The notes under the pieces are model-generated. The model was not told where the DNA came from, searched no databases, and saw nothing but the letters and a program-made list of their open reading frames with translations. The translations under genes were made by a program, and so were the position numbers. DNA of 64,000 bases from Pseudobutyrivibrio sp. UBA3626 (GTDB lineage Bacteria > Bacillota > Clostridia > Lachnospirales > Lachnospiraceae): contig DFLF01000016.1 in assembly GCA_002373675.1 (NCBI GenBank), forward strand, positions 180,131-244,130, given 5' to 3'. Below, piece after piece: positions 45,246-55,085 of this stretch; the first letter of the stretch is position 1; each line of letters starts with the position of its first letter.

Positions 45246-47633
45246 ATGTTTGAGTTTTTAAGGACATATCAATTATCCATAATGTTTTCATTGTCTCTAG
45301 CGGCAATAGTATTTGTTATTTTGCTTCTTCTTACGAAATCAATGAATAAGAGAAGCAAAATGCTTCTTATATTCTCAGAATTGTCGGTATCAATATTGCT
45401 TATATTCGAGAGGTTTGCATATATATTCAGGGGTGATGTAAGTAGCCTTGGATATGTTATGGTTAGGGTAAGTAATTTTGTAGTGTTTTTCATGATTCTT
45501 GTCATATCTATGCTGTTTAATCATTACTTGCAAAGCTATGTTCGTGCAGACATGGATGGAGAGAATATACCTAAGAGATTTATAATAGTAGATATAATTG
45601 CTGTTATTGGAATGTTGCTTATTGTAATATCTCAATTTACTAATATGTATTACTACTTTGACGAGATGAATAGATATCAGAGAGGTCCGGCGTTTATCGT
45701 ATGCTACATGATTCCTCTTGTATGTCTATTTATACAGTTGTCGCTTGTGCTTCAGTATAGGAATAGGTTTTCTAGTCATATAAGAGCGGCATTTATTATA
45801 TATTTCGTACTACCTATTATTGCGTCAGTTGTTCAGTTCTTTGCATATGGTCTATCTCTTACGAATATGTCAATTGCAATAGCTATATTGACACTATACA
45901 TATTTGCATATCTTGATTTGAATGATGAGGTTGAGAAGATGCACCAGGTAGAGATGGGGCAGTTAGAAGAAGAGAGAAACAGTATGAAAAGGCTCTTCGA
46001 TCAGACAGCCACGGCATTTGTTTCTGCTGTTGAGAAGAAGGATGAAAGTATACAAGGGCACTCAAAGGCGGTAGCAGATATAGCTCGTCGAATAGCTAAG
46101 GCTTCCGGAGAAGATAAAGAAGAGTGTGAGAGGGTGTATTATGCCGCATTACTTCACGATATAGGAACTGTTGAACTTCCAGATAGGTTAATAGGAAAAT
46201 CAGAGAATTTAACGGATGAAGACAAGAGAATTATAAGGAATAAACCTATTGATAGTGCTCAGATTTTATCTAATATCACGGAATTTCCCTATCTTAAAGA
46301 AGCGGTTATGTACCACAAAGAGAGATATGATGGCACAGGGTATCCTAACGGACTTAAGGGAGAGGATATACCCTGGATGTCCCGGGTCATATCTATTTCT
46401 GATGCCTATGCGTCTATGTCAACAAGACTTCGAAATACACGAATATTACCTTATCAGAAGATAAGAGAGGAACTAGTTGAAGGCTCGGGAGCTAAGTTTG
46501 ACCCCAAGTATGCTGAAATAATGATTTCTATTCTAGACGAAGACTACAAAGAGAGCGCTGAGGCAGAGAATGTTGAGATTGAAGAGAGCATAAACTGTGA
46601 GGAATACAGAGATAAGGTTTCTGTCGGCATATCTATTACGGATGTAATCAAGAAAGTAAAGTTTGAATGCATAGCTGCAAACAACGAAGGGAATGGGTTC
46701 TCTTCCCCTTCCATTATATTGTTTGATTCCTATGACAGAAGGATACATAAGACTAATAAGTCGATAGATGTATATAAATATATTGAGTTTGGCGAATTGT
46801 TCTTCGACGGTCACTTCGTATCAACAGCTGCCAGAAATATCGAAGTGAAAGTATCAGATAAAGCACAGGATGTTGAAAAAACATCAAAAAGCCAAAATGC
46901 TAAAGGAAGATATAACATTACTATGTCAAGATATGAAGATCATATCTCTATTATTATGGAAGATGCAACAAGAGAAATAGAGTACATTGTTGCATTGCCT
47001 GATAAGACGAAGAAGGCATTCCTTGGTATTACCGGTGAACACTGTGATATTACGAATATTGAAGTTGAAGAGACAGAAGATAAGGTTAATAAAGACAGTA
47101 TAAGAAGAATTGTAGCAGAAGAAAGCTATATTGATAGACTTGAATCGGATATTCCTAATACCCAGGTTGATGGGCCAAGGTATGCACATACAATGGGAGT
47201 CAAAGTCAAGAATTCCCTTTACGTAGATTTTCATACCATGAGTCTTCCTTCGGCGTCACTTGCATGGCATTGTCCGTATATTCTTGTATATTCTTCAAGT
47301 GACGGTAAGGTTGGCGGAACGGACTATAAAGAGTATGCACTTGTCAAGATTAACGGAGAGTGTAGTGCAGATAATGAGTATGCTCAGAATGATTTTCATA
47401 TGAGAAAAAGCGATGAATTTCCAGGGTGGGAGGCTTGGAAGACTACCAATAAGAGAGGTAAGGAATGTAGTGTAGAGATTATTAGGAAGAGTAATAAAAT
47501 TATGCTTCATACTGAGAATCTTGGAATTATAATAGACGATAATATCAATCTTCTTGATGATAGAGGGGATGTATATATGGCTCTTACCGGAGATCAGGTT
47601 GCCCTTACGGATATTAGAATCAGAGAAGATTAG
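45246..47633 (+). CDS. Membrane HD-GYP protein with duplicated C-terminal module
   Basis: This 795-aa protein begins with about seven hydrophobic spans (residues 8-225), as in histidine-kinase-type 7TM sensors, then a short coiled coil. An HD-GYP domain follows (about 258-430) with His304-Asp305 in LLHDIGT and the YDGTGYPNGL motif. The remaining ~360 residues form two similar beta-rich units, ending in KAFLGITGEHCDITNI and VYMALTGDQVALTDI. The repeats look like lectin/laminin-type folds and would be cytoplasmic. It follows the double-receiver gene and probably hydrolyses c-di-GMP. Confidence 0.85.
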   Translation: MFEFLRTYQLSIMFSLSLAAIVFVILLLLTKSMNKRSKMLLIFSELSVSILLIFERFAYIFRGDVSSLGYVMVRVSNFVVFFMILVISMLFNHYLQSYVRADMDGENIPKRFIIVDIIAVIGMLLIVISQFTNMYYYFDEMNRYQRGPAFIVCYMIPLVCLFIQLSLVLQYRNRFSSHIRAAFIIYFVLPIIASVVQFFAYGLSLTNMSIAIAILTLYIFAYLDLNDEVEKMHQVEMGQLEEERNSMKRLFDQTATAFVSAVEKKDESIQGHSKAVADIARRIAKASGEDKEECERVYYAALLHDIGTVELPDRLIGKSENLTDEDKRIIRNKPIDSAQILSNITEFPYLKEAVMYHKERYDGTGYPNGLKGEDIPWMSRVISISDAYASMSTRLRNTRILPYQKIREELVEGSGAKFDPKYAEIMISILDEDYKESAEAENVEIEESINCEEYRDKVSVGISITDVIKKVKFECIAANNEGNGFSSPSIILFDSYDRRIHKTNKSIDVYKYIEFGELFFDGHFVSTAARNIEVKVSDKAQDVEKTSKSQNAKGRYNITMSRYEDHISIIMEDATREIEYIVALPDKTKKAFLGITGEHCDITNIEVEETEDKVNKDSIRRIVAEESYIDRLESDIPNTQVDGPRYAHTMGVKVKNSLYVDFHTMSLPSASLAWHCPYILVYSSSDGKVGGTDYKEYALVKINGECSADNEYAQNDFHMRKSDEFPGWEAWKTTNKRGKECSVEIIRKSNKIMLHTENLGIIIDDNINLLDDRGDVYMALTGDQVALTDIRIRED

Positions 47634-47672
47634 TTTGTAGAATTGGAGTGGTATGTGGATAGGATTGAAAAT

Positions 47673-48392
47673 ATGAATGAGCAGTTTAAAAGGACTGAAT
47701 TACTGATAGGTTCTGAAGGTATTCGAAGGTTAAATGAGTCAAGAGTCGCAATATTTGGAATTGGCGGAGTTGGGGGATATGTATGTGAAGCGTTGATAAG
47801 AAGTGGCATATCCTCTTTTGATATAATTGATAAGGATAAAATAGCAAGGAGCAATATCAATCGACAGATAATAGCGCTGCATAGCACAATTGGGAGACCT
47901 AAGGTTGAAATAATGAAACAGCGAATGTTAGATATTAATCCTTTGGCAAAGATAAACACTTACGAGACTTTTTTTCTTCCCGATAATTCTTTTGAATTTC
48001 CATTTGATGAATACGATTATGTGGTAGATGCTGTTGATACGGTTACTGCAAAAATTGAACTGATAATGCAATGTAAGAATAGAAATATTCCTGTAATCAG
48101 TTCTATGGGAGCCGGCAACAAGCTTGATGCATCCGCCTTTGAAGTGGCTGATATATATAAGACAAGTGTATGTCCCCTTGCTAAGGTTATGAGAAGAGAA
48201 CTTAGAAAGAGGGGAGTGAAAAGTTTAAAGGTTGTTTATTCAAAAGAAGAACCAATAAAGGGGGCTTATTTTGAAGAGAAAGAGGAGATTGACAAGAAGG
48301 GGAATGGTTATGCACCGGGGTCTGTATCATTCGTTCCATCAGTACTCGGTCTTATTATTGCAGGTGAAGTAGTAAAAGATCTTACTAAGTAG
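47673..48392 (+). CDS. tcdA: tRNA threonylcarbamoyladenosine dehydratase
   Basis: This 239-aa E1-like protein of the ThiF family starts MNEQFKRTELLIGSEGIRRL, typical of TcdA/CsdL, with the nucleotide loop VAIFGIGGVGGYVCEALIRSG, the SNINRQ motif and the PVISSMGAGNKLD segment. It cyclises t6A37 in tRNA with ATP. The ATG at 47673 matches the family start, with AGGAT upstream; the TTG at 47643 is rejected. It is probably transcribed with the signalling operon, separated by 39 bases, though function is unrelated. Confidence 0.9.
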   Translation: MNEQFKRTELLIGSEGIRRLNESRVAIFGIGGVGGYVCEALIRSGISSFDIIDKDKIARSNINRQIIALHSTIGRPKVEIMKQRMLDINPLAKINTYETFFLPDNSFEFPFDEYDYVVDAVDTVTAKIELIMQCKNRNIPVISSMGAGNKLDASAFEVADIYKTSVCPLAKVMRRELRKRGVKSLKVVYSKEEPIKGAYFEEKEEIDKKGNGYAPGSVSFVPSVLGLIIAGEVVKDLTK

Positions 48393-48504
48393 CAGATTGC
48401 TATGGAATTAATAGTTGCTTAATATCAAATTATGCAATATAATAATATTCGGTGAGTATTACACAATGAAGTGTAAAATATGAATAATACGCGAGGGTAA
48501 AAAA

Positions 48505-50529
48505 ATGGCATCGAATATTGCTAAATCAAAGAAAACAAAAAAGAGTGTTAGTGGGACACTACTTCTTGTAGTGATTCCTGTTATTGCATTAACAATCATT
48601 GCAATTATTATCTTTTCTACTATGCAATCGCGAAGCGGAATGAGAGACTTCGCAATGTCTGATCTTCATGATGTAACGGATTCTAATGCAAGGGATTTGG
48701 GCATTAAGGTTGGAGATATAGTGGATAAGAGTAATCAGATTGCAGAGACTCTTAATACTGTTCCTATGTCGTCGGCACAGATTAAAGAGCTTGTAGATGA
48801 GGCTAAGAACTTTGACCAGTCCATGAAGCCTGTACTTTATATAGGTTGGTCAGATAAATCAACAGTGTTCTCTAACGATTATGTACCAGATGCGGATTTT
48901 GATGCAACTCAGAGAGGTTGGTATAAAGATGGGCTTAAATATGATACTTTAAAGCCGGGAGAACCTTATGTTGACAAGACAACAGGAAGTCTGTGTGTTA
49001 CATTTTCCAGAAAAGTAACTACGCCGGATGGAAGAGAAGGTGTAATGGGACTTGATGTATTCTTAGACCCATTAGTGGAGACTGTTGAGAAATATGTTCC
49101 ACTTGGTTCTGGAAAATCAATGCTTTTTGGAGGTGGCTCTATATTATCATTTGCTGATCCTTCGCTAAATGGTAAGACTATATCTGAGGCTAATGATGAG
49201 TTTATTAATACATTAGAGAAGTATTATTCTGATGAGAGTAATCTTGAGAAGCCAACTACAATAGATGAGAAGGAGCGTGGTACACTTTATGTTGCGGCAT
49301 CTTATGTGCCTGGAACAAATTGGGTTCTTGTTTCATCGATTGCCGAATCAGATATTATGGCAAGTGCTAACAGATTGCAGCTTATTAGTATAATTATTAT
49401 GATAATCGCAATAATAATTATTGCAATTGTGTTGTTTATAATTGTTAATAAAGTAATAACGAAGCCGGTTAATAAATTGGTAAATCAGATTACAGAAGTA
49501 TCTAATGGTAATTATACTGTTGATATTAAGAAGGGTAAAGATAACGAGATTGGTCTTATCCAAAGTGAGATGGGCAAATATGTAGCTCGTATGAAGGAAA
49601 CTATTCATACAATTCAGAATAATACTATGCAATTAGAGGCTGATGTAGTAAACAGTAGAGATGCATCTGAAGTCCTAAACAAAGAGGCTACAGAACAGTC
49701 TCATAATATGGATTCTATTAACAGTGTAATGGATGGAATGAGTAAAGCTGTTGATGAACTTGCACTTAATGCTACAGCACTTGCACAGTCCGTTAGTGAC
49801 CTTACCGATCTTGGTAATGAAGCTAATAGTACAATGGGTGAACTGGTTGATAAGGCAAAGGTCGGTCAACAGGATATGCAAAATGTTGCTCGCAATATGA
49901 CACATATTTCAGAATCTATGGATGGTATGAATAGTGTTGTAGAGGCTATTGGTGAGTCGGCAGAAAAGATTAATAAGATTATTGAGATGATTAATTCAAT
50001 ATCTGAACAGACTAATCTGTTATCTCTTAACGCATCTATAGAGGCAGCGCGTGCCGGTGAGGCAGGAAAAGGATTTGCCGTAGTTGCTGGAGAGATTGGT
50101 ACGTTGGCGGCAGACAGTTCTAATGCAACAACAGAGATTTCTCAGATTATTCAAGAGATAACTCAGCAGATAGCAGAGCTATCTGATAAGTCAGAGACCA
50201 ACATGAAAGAAATATCTAAGAGTGTTGAAGCAGTTGCAACAGCAGAAACAACATTTGCTCAAATATTTGAAGACCTTGACAAGACCGGCTCAAATATGGA
50301 TGAGATGATTGGTAAAATGAGTGATGTTAACGATGTTGCAAGTTCTGTTGCGGCTATTAGTGAAGAGCAATCAGCATCTGCCCAAGAGGTATTTAGTACC
50401 GTCGGTGATCTTACAGAAAGCGCAAAACAGGTTGCGGCTCAGTCTAAGGATTTGGATGATAGTGCTAACAATGTATCTAATTCTGCTGATGAGATTACTA
50501 AATCAATCAGTATTTTCAAGATAGAATAG
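48505..50529 (+). CDS. Methyl-accepting chemotaxis protein, dCache sensor
   Basis: This 674-aa transducer has an N-terminal span (residues about 17-40), a double-Cache extracytoplasmic domain (about 45-285, with RGWYKDGL and GVMGLDVFLDP), a second span (about 295-320), a HAMP linker, and a signalling hairpin tip INSISEQTNLLSLNASIEAARAGE, plus heptad repeats. It senses a small ligand and controls CheA. It is the only chemotaxis gene here. The minor palindrome TTACAC/GTGTAA (48459-48476) lies in its leader. The terminator at 50551-50590 follows. Confidence 0.93.
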   Translation: MASNIAKSKKTKKSVSGTLLLVVIPVIALTIIAIIIFSTMQSRSGMRDFAMSDLHDVTDSNARDLGIKVGDIVDKSNQIAETLNTVPMSSAQIKELVDEAKNFDQSMKPVLYIGWSDKSTVFSNDYVPDADFDATQRGWYKDGLKYDTLKPGEPYVDKTTGSLCVTFSRKVTTPDGREGVMGLDVFLDPLVETVEKYVPLGSGKSMLFGGGSILSFADPSLNGKTISEANDEFINTLEKYYSDESNLEKPTTIDEKERGTLYVAASYVPGTNWVLVSSIAESDIMASANRLQLISIIIMIIAIIIIAIVLFIIVNKVITKPVNKLVNQITEVSNGNYTVDIKKGKDNEIGLIQSEMGKYVARMKETIHTIQNNTMQLEADVVNSRDASEVLNKEATEQSHNMDSINSVMDGMSKAVDELALNATALAQSVSDLTDLGNEANSTMGELVDKAKVGQQDMQNVARNMTHISESMDGMNSVVEAIGESAEKINKIIEMINSISEQTNLLSLNASIEAARAGEAGKGFAVVAGEIGTLAADSSNATTEISQIIQEITQQIAELSDKSETNMKEISKSVEAVATAETTFAQIFEDLDKTGSNMDEMIGKMSDVNDVASSVAAISEEQSASAQEVFSTVGDLTESAKQVAAQSKDLDDSANNVSNSADEITKSISIFKIE

Positions 50530-50550
50530 TTGTTGTAGGTATAATATTTT

Positions 50551-50590
50551 GAGCTCAAAGTCTTTTATATAGATTTTGAGCTCTTTTTTT
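50551..50590 (+). terminator. Rho-independent terminator after the chemoreceptor gene
   Basis: A 12-bp stem (GAGCTCAAAGTC with GATTTTGAGCTC, one G-U) and a T7 tail sit 21 bases after the stop. Confidence 0.92.
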
Positions 50591-50636
50591 GATATATTAT
50601 AAGGGCGAATAATATAGTAAATTGGTAGGTGATAGT

Positions 50637-52067
50637 ATGCTAGAGAATATCGAACCTAAGTCAGTTTTTAGATATTTTGAAGAAATATCTCATATTCCAA
50701 GGGGCTCCTATAATGAGGATGCAATAAGGGATTATCTTATAACATTTGCAGATGATAGAGGGTTAGAATGCCATAAGGATAATGCAGGTAATGTAATTAT
50801 TATAAAGGAAGCCACAAGTGGATACGAGAATAAAGAGCCAATTATTCTTCAAGGTCACATGGATATGGTATGTGATAAGGATGAAGACATCAAGAAGGAT
50901 ATGGAAAGGGAAGGCATTGACTTAGAAATTGTAGATGGTTATGTAACTGCAATAGGAACAACCCTTGGAGGTGATGATGGAATAGCATTGGCATATGGTC
51001 TTGCTATACTTGATTCTAATAAGATAAAGCATCCAAGGCTTGAAGTCATATTTACTGTCTGTGAGGAAGTCGGAATGGACGGTGCACGAGGACTTGATAC
51101 CTCATATATTACTGGCAAGAAACTTATTAACATTGATTCTGAAGAAGAAGGAGTCCTGACAGTAGGATGTGCAGGTGGTGGCAGGATAAGTGTTAATCTT
51201 TCAGTAAAGAGAGAAGAATGTAATTATAGCCATGTCTTTTTAAGTGTTAGTGGTTTGCTCGGTGGTCATTCCGGTTCTGACATTAACCTTGGAAGAGCCA
51301 GTTCATATTCTTTGCTTGTAAGGATTTATAAAGCAATCTATGAGAAGATGGATATGCGTTTTGTAGAGTTTAGCACAGGAAATCTTATTAATGTAATATC
51401 TAATAGTGCCGTAGCAGAAATAGCAGTGGCTAATGCAGGGGATTGTATAAGAATTATCGAAGAACTGACAGATGAGATAAAAGAGGAGTATAAAGAGACA
51501 GATAGTAAAATAACAATCAAGGTGGAAGAGAAAGAATCTGGTATGATGCCTCTGACTCAGGAAGATACAATTAAAGTATCTACAATTCTTGCTTCTATGC
51601 CTCAGGGTGTAATAAGAATGAGCTATGATTTTGAAGATGCCGTAGAGACGTCCATTAATTGGGGCGTGTGTGAAGTGAAAAACGATGTTTTGGTGATGAA
51701 AGGACTCGTTAGATCCCAGTTAGATGACAGGGCATATGAGCTGTTAAATAGAGTGAGCTGGATTGCGAAAGGCAACGGAGCGAAAGCGGAGATTGATAGT
51801 AATTATCCAGCATGGCAGTATAATAAAGAATCAGTTCTTTGTAGTAGGATGTGTAGCATTTATAAAGAATTGTTTGATAAAGAAGAAAAGATTGAAGTAA
51901 TTCATGCGGGGTTGGAATGTGGATTCTTCGTAGATAAGATAGAAGGATTAGATGCTGTGTCAATGGGACCGGATATACTTGATATTCATACTTCAAATGA
52001 GAGACTTGATATTGAATCTGTGGGCAGAACATGGGATTTTCTTCTTAGGGTATTAGAAGAATCATAA
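50637..52067 (+). CDS. pepD: Aminoacyl-histidine (Xaa-His) dipeptidase PepD
   Basis: This 476-aa M20-family metallopeptidase has zinc-ligand motifs LQGHMDMVCDK (His/Asp), LGGDDGIALAYG and TVCEEVGMDGARGL. The dimerisation lid domain lies in the middle, and a terminal His is in LDIHTSNERLDI. The start MLENIEPKSVFRYFEEISHIPRGS is characteristic. The ATG at 50637 has GGTAGGTGAT upstream and is preferred to TTG 50622. It hydrolyses histidine-containing dipeptides such as carnosine. Confidence 0.93.
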   Translation: MLENIEPKSVFRYFEEISHIPRGSYNEDAIRDYLITFADDRGLECHKDNAGNVIIIKEATSGYENKEPIILQGHMDMVCDKDEDIKKDMEREGIDLEIVDGYVTAIGTTLGGDDGIALAYGLAILDSNKIKHPRLEVIFTVCEEVGMDGARGLDTSYITGKKLINIDSEEEGVLTVGCAGGGRISVNLSVKREECNYSHVFLSVSGLLGGHSGSDINLGRASSYSLLVRIYKAIYEKMDMRFVEFSTGNLINVISNSAVAEIAVANAGDCIRIIEELTDEIKEEYKETDSKITIKVEEKESGMMPLTQEDTIKVSTILASMPQGVIRMSYDFEDAVETSINWGVCEVKNDVLVMKGLVRSQLDDRAYELLNRVSWIAKGNGAKAEIDSNYPAWQYNKESVLCSRMCSIYKELFDKEEKIEVIHAGLECGFFVDKIEGLDAVSMGPDILDIHTSNERLDIESVGRTWDFLLRVLEES

Positions 52068-52100
52068 ATTGATAGACCGGATATAAGAGAGACTAAAAGG

Positions 52101-53135
52101 ATGGAAGTAAGTGTAGATATAATAAGAGAATTAAATGATACAAAACTTCAAGAATTAATAGAGTGTGATGAAGATACTTATAATGTGTTAAGAACAGAAG
52201 CAGATAAAGTTAGAAGAGAACGCTATGGGACGGAAGTTTTTCTGCGGGGATTGATAGAGTTTACGAATTATTGCAGAAACGATTGCTATTACTGCGGTAT
52301 TCGATGCAGTAATAAGAACGCTAATAGGTATAGACTTAGCAAGGAAGAGATACTTGATTCCTGTAGGAGTGGATATAAGCTTGGTTATAGAACATTTGTA
52401 TTGCAAGGTGGCGAGGATTTGTATTATACAGATGATAAGATATGTGACATTGTAAGTTCTATAAGAGAAGAGTTTGAAGATTGTGCCATAACATTATCAA
52501 TAGGAGAGCGTTCATATGATAGTTATAAAGCTTATTATGAAGCCGGTGCTAATCGATTCCTTCTTAGACATGAGACAGCTGATGAGAAGCATTACCGTAG
52601 ACTTCATCCAGACAGTATGAGTCTTGATAATCGTAAGAAATGTTTATTTAACCTCAAGGAAATTGGCTACCAGGTTGGCTCGGGGTTTATGGTGGGATCG
52701 CCCTTTCAGACAACTGGAAATATTGTAAGCGACCTTAGGTTCTTACAGGAATTAGAACCTGATATGATTGGAATTGGGCCATACATAATGCATAGCGATA
52801 CTCCGTTTAAAGGATATGATAATGGAAAGGTTAGTATGACCCTTAGACTTATTTCAATTCTAAGATTGCTGTTTCCCTATGCTTTGATTCCGTCAACAAC
52901 TGCTCTTGGCACACTTAGTCCTACTGGCAGAGAGGATGGACTTAAAGCAGGGGCAAATGTTGTTATGCCTAATCTTACACCTGTAAAATACAGAGAAAAA
53001 TATGAGATATATGAAAACAAGATATGCACTGGAGAGGAAGCCGCAGAATGTAGAGATTGTCTTGAGAGAAGAATTGAGAGGGCAGGATATAAGGCAGTAA
53101 CATCCAGAGGTGATGTAAAAAGCCTAATTAAATAA
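52101..53135 (+). CDS. hydE: [FeFe]-hydrogenase maturase HydE
   Basis: This 344-aa radical SAM enzyme has the C-x3-C-x2-C cluster motif at Cys58, Cys62 and Cys65 (NYCRNDCYYCGIRC), the GGEDLYYT motif, and the HydE-typical GFMVGSPFQTT and TALGTLSPTGREDG stretches. It makes the dithiomethylamine ligand of the H-cluster, so the host carries an [FeFe] hydrogenase, consistent with strict anaerobiosis. hydF and hydG are not in the window. It lies 33 bases after pepD. Confidence 0.93.
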   Translation: MEVSVDIIRELNDTKLQELIECDEDTYNVLRTEADKVRRERYGTEVFLRGLIEFTNYCRNDCYYCGIRCSNKNANRYRLSKEEILDSCRSGYKLGYRTFVLQGGEDLYYTDDKICDIVSSIREEFEDCAITLSIGERSYDSYKAYYEAGANRFLLRHETADEKHYRRLHPDSMSLDNRKKCLFNLKEIGYQVGSGFMVGSPFQTTGNIVSDLRFLQELEPDMIGIGPYIMHSDTPFKGYDNGKVSMTLRLISILRLLFPYALIPSTTALGTLSPTGREDGLKAGANVVMPNLTPVKYREKYEIYENKICTGEEAAECRDCLERRIERAGYKAVTSRGDVKSLIK

Positions 53136-53149
53136 GATAATAATTCTAC

Positions 53150-53223
53150 TTGTAAATATTATTTGTTATGGTATAATAGTTAGCAAGTACATAGAGAGTT
53201 CGCTATTTAGGGGCGGACTCTCT
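53150..53223 (+). promoter_or_regulatory. Promoter and leader hairpin of the nickel/peptide transport operon
   Basis: TTGTAA (53150-53155), 16 bp and extended -10 TGGTATAAT (53169-53177) are followed by an 11-bp stem-loop (53193-53203 with 53213-53223, one G-U), then TTATTTTAT. The position just after the start site, 88 bases before the first gene, fits an attenuator or 5'-stabilising element. Confidence 0.6.
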
Positions 53224-53310
53224 TATTTTATGCAAAAGTGACTGTATGAAGTTTGCATTAGCATAAGTCAGATGCATATTTAACAAGTAAATAATGGTAA
53301 GGAAATAACT

Positions 53311-54075
53311 ATGGTTAATAATGTAGAGGATATTGTAATCGACAAAAATACAATTGAGGAGGATGTGCTTAAGTATTGGACTATAAGGACACCTTCCTTT
53401 AGTAAGGTTAGAGAGAACGAACTTATGGGAGACATAGGTAAGGGATGGCAATTCGCCCTTCGAAGTACACTTCCATTTAACAGATACAGAAAAATATTAG
53501 ATGTTGGTACAGGAACAGGCTTCTTTAGCGTTCTTCTTGGTAGAAACGGTTATAAGATGACAGGCATAGATATAACCCCGACCATGGTGGAAGAAGCAAA
53601 AAGAGAGGCTAGAAAATTCAAGGTCAAGGCAAATTTCTTGGTTATGGATGCTCAGAAATTAGAATTTGAGGATGGAACATTCGATGCCGTTATTACAAGG
53701 AATCTTACATGGACACTTCCTGATGTAGAACGGGCATATAAGGAATGGCACAGGGTCCTTAGGCCAGGTGGAAGACTTATTAATTATGATGCCAATTATG
53801 CCAATGCTCTAAGGCAGGGTGATGTATCCCGTACTAAGACCGGCGAGAAGAAAGCATACGGCCATGAGGGCGTTACTGATAAGATGCAGCAGATTAATGA
53901 TGAGATTACGCTAAGTATGTCTATAGGTGATAAAGACAGACCTTCCTGGGATAAGGAGTGCCTTGAAGAGATAGGATTTAAGAGAGTATTTATAGATATG
54001 GATGAAGCAGAGACCATTCTGGGACTTAAGAGTGACCCTGCGGCTCCAATGTTTAAGATAATTGCTAATAAGTAG
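53311..54075 (+). CDS. Class I SAM-dependent methyltransferase, first gene of the transport operon
   Basis: This 254-aa enzyme has motif I ILDVGTGTGFFSVLLG, GIDITPTMVEEA at beta-2 and FDAVITRNLTWTLPD at motif IV (Methyltransf_11). Close relatives recur next to nickel/cobalt-type ABC transporters in Clostridia (recollection), so it may modify or release a metal-binding ligand; this is inference. It lies 72 bases before the first permease gene. Confidence 0.8.
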   Translation: MVNNVEDIVIDKNTIEEDVLKYWTIRTPSFSKVRENELMGDIGKGWQFALRSTLPFNRYRKILDVGTGTGFFSVLLGRNGYKMTGIDITPTMVEEAKREARKFKVKANFLVMDAQKLEFEDGTFDAVITRNLTWTLPDVERAYKEWHRVLRPGGRLINYDANYANALRQGDVSRTKTGEKKAYGHEGVTDKMQQINDEITLSMSIGDKDRPSWDKECLEEIGFKRVFIDMDEAETILGLKSDPAAPMFKIIANK

Positions 54076-54146
54076 AGCATGTTGGTAATGCTGGCGGATT
54101 TTGCTTGATAAGTGTCAGCTATTAGTATAAAGGGAGAATTTACATT

Positions 54147-55085
54147 TTGGGAAAGTATGTATTAAAAAGGGTATTACAGTTGATACCTGTACTTATTGGA
54201 ATAACTTTTCTTACATTTCTTATGATGCATGCTGCAGGTTCAGATGCTATCACAGAGATGTATTCTAATAAAGGAGCAGTTAGTCAGGAGATTATAGATG
54301 CAAAGAGGGCTGAGCTTGGATTAGACAAGCCCTTTTTGGTGCAATATTTTACCTGGCTGGGTGGAATATTGACGGGTGATATGGGTGTGAGCTATGTATC
54401 AGGTAAGAATGTGTTTGATACATTTATATCCAAATTACCTGCTACACTTCTCCTTACTCTTTTGTCTATTGTTGCAACAGTCATAATATCTATTCCCCTG
54501 GGAATACTTATGGCTGTAAAGCAGAACAAATTCACAGATTATATTCTAAGAGTCTTAAGCTTTGTAGGTAATTCACTGCCCAATTTCTTTGTTGCGCTTG
54601 TTCTTATGGAAATATTTGCCATTAAGTTAGGGTGGCTTCCGGTAATTTCGGCGGGAACAAGTGTAGAATCTGCTATTATGCCTACACTTACGCTTGCAAT
54701 CGCCATGTCTGCGAAATATATGAGACAGGTTCGTGCAGCAGTGCTTGAGGAGCTGAATAAGGATTATGTAGTTGGTGCAAAGGCAAGAGGTATAAGCCAT
54801 AAGGTGGTTCTATGGAAGAGTGTTCTTCGCTGTGCAATGGTCACAATTATAACCCTGCTTGCAATTTCAATAGGAAGTCTACTTGGAGGAACAGCTATTA
54901 TAGAATCCATATTTATGTGGGATGGAGTTGGTAAGCTTGCGGTTGATGCCATTACTATGCGTGATTATCCACTTATTGAGGCTTATGTGGTTTGGCTTGC
55001 GATTATATATGTGATTGTCAATCTGATAGCAGATCTTCTGTATCATGCTCTTGACCCAAGAATAAGAATTGAGGAGGAGCACTAA
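54147..55085 (+). CDS. Nickel/peptide-type ABC transporter permease (NikB/OppB-like)
   Basis: This 312-aa permease starts at a TTG behind AAGGGAGAA. It has six spans, the N-terminal LKRVLQLIPVLIGITFLTFL, and the coupling loop with the EAA-like motif VVGAKARGISHKVVLWKSVLRCAM. It forms the translocation pore with the next gene, whose start overlaps its stop by one base. It is probably a nickel-chelate or oligopeptide importer. Substrate cannot be told from the permeases. Confidence 0.88.
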   Translation: MGKYVLKRVLQLIPVLIGITFLTFLMMHAAGSDAITEMYSNKGAVSQEIIDAKRAELGLDKPFLVQYFTWLGGILTGDMGVSYVSGKNVFDTFISKLPATLLLTLLSIVATVIISIPLGILMAVKQNKFTDYILRVLSFVGNSLPNFFVALVLMEIFAIKLGWLPVISAGTSVESAIMPTLTLAIAMSAKYMRQVRAAVLEELNKDYVVGAKARGISHKVVLWKSVLRCAMVTIITLLAISIGSLLGGTAIIESIFMWDGVGKLAVDAITMRDYPLIEAYVVWLAIIYVIVNLIADLLYHALDPRIRIEEEH

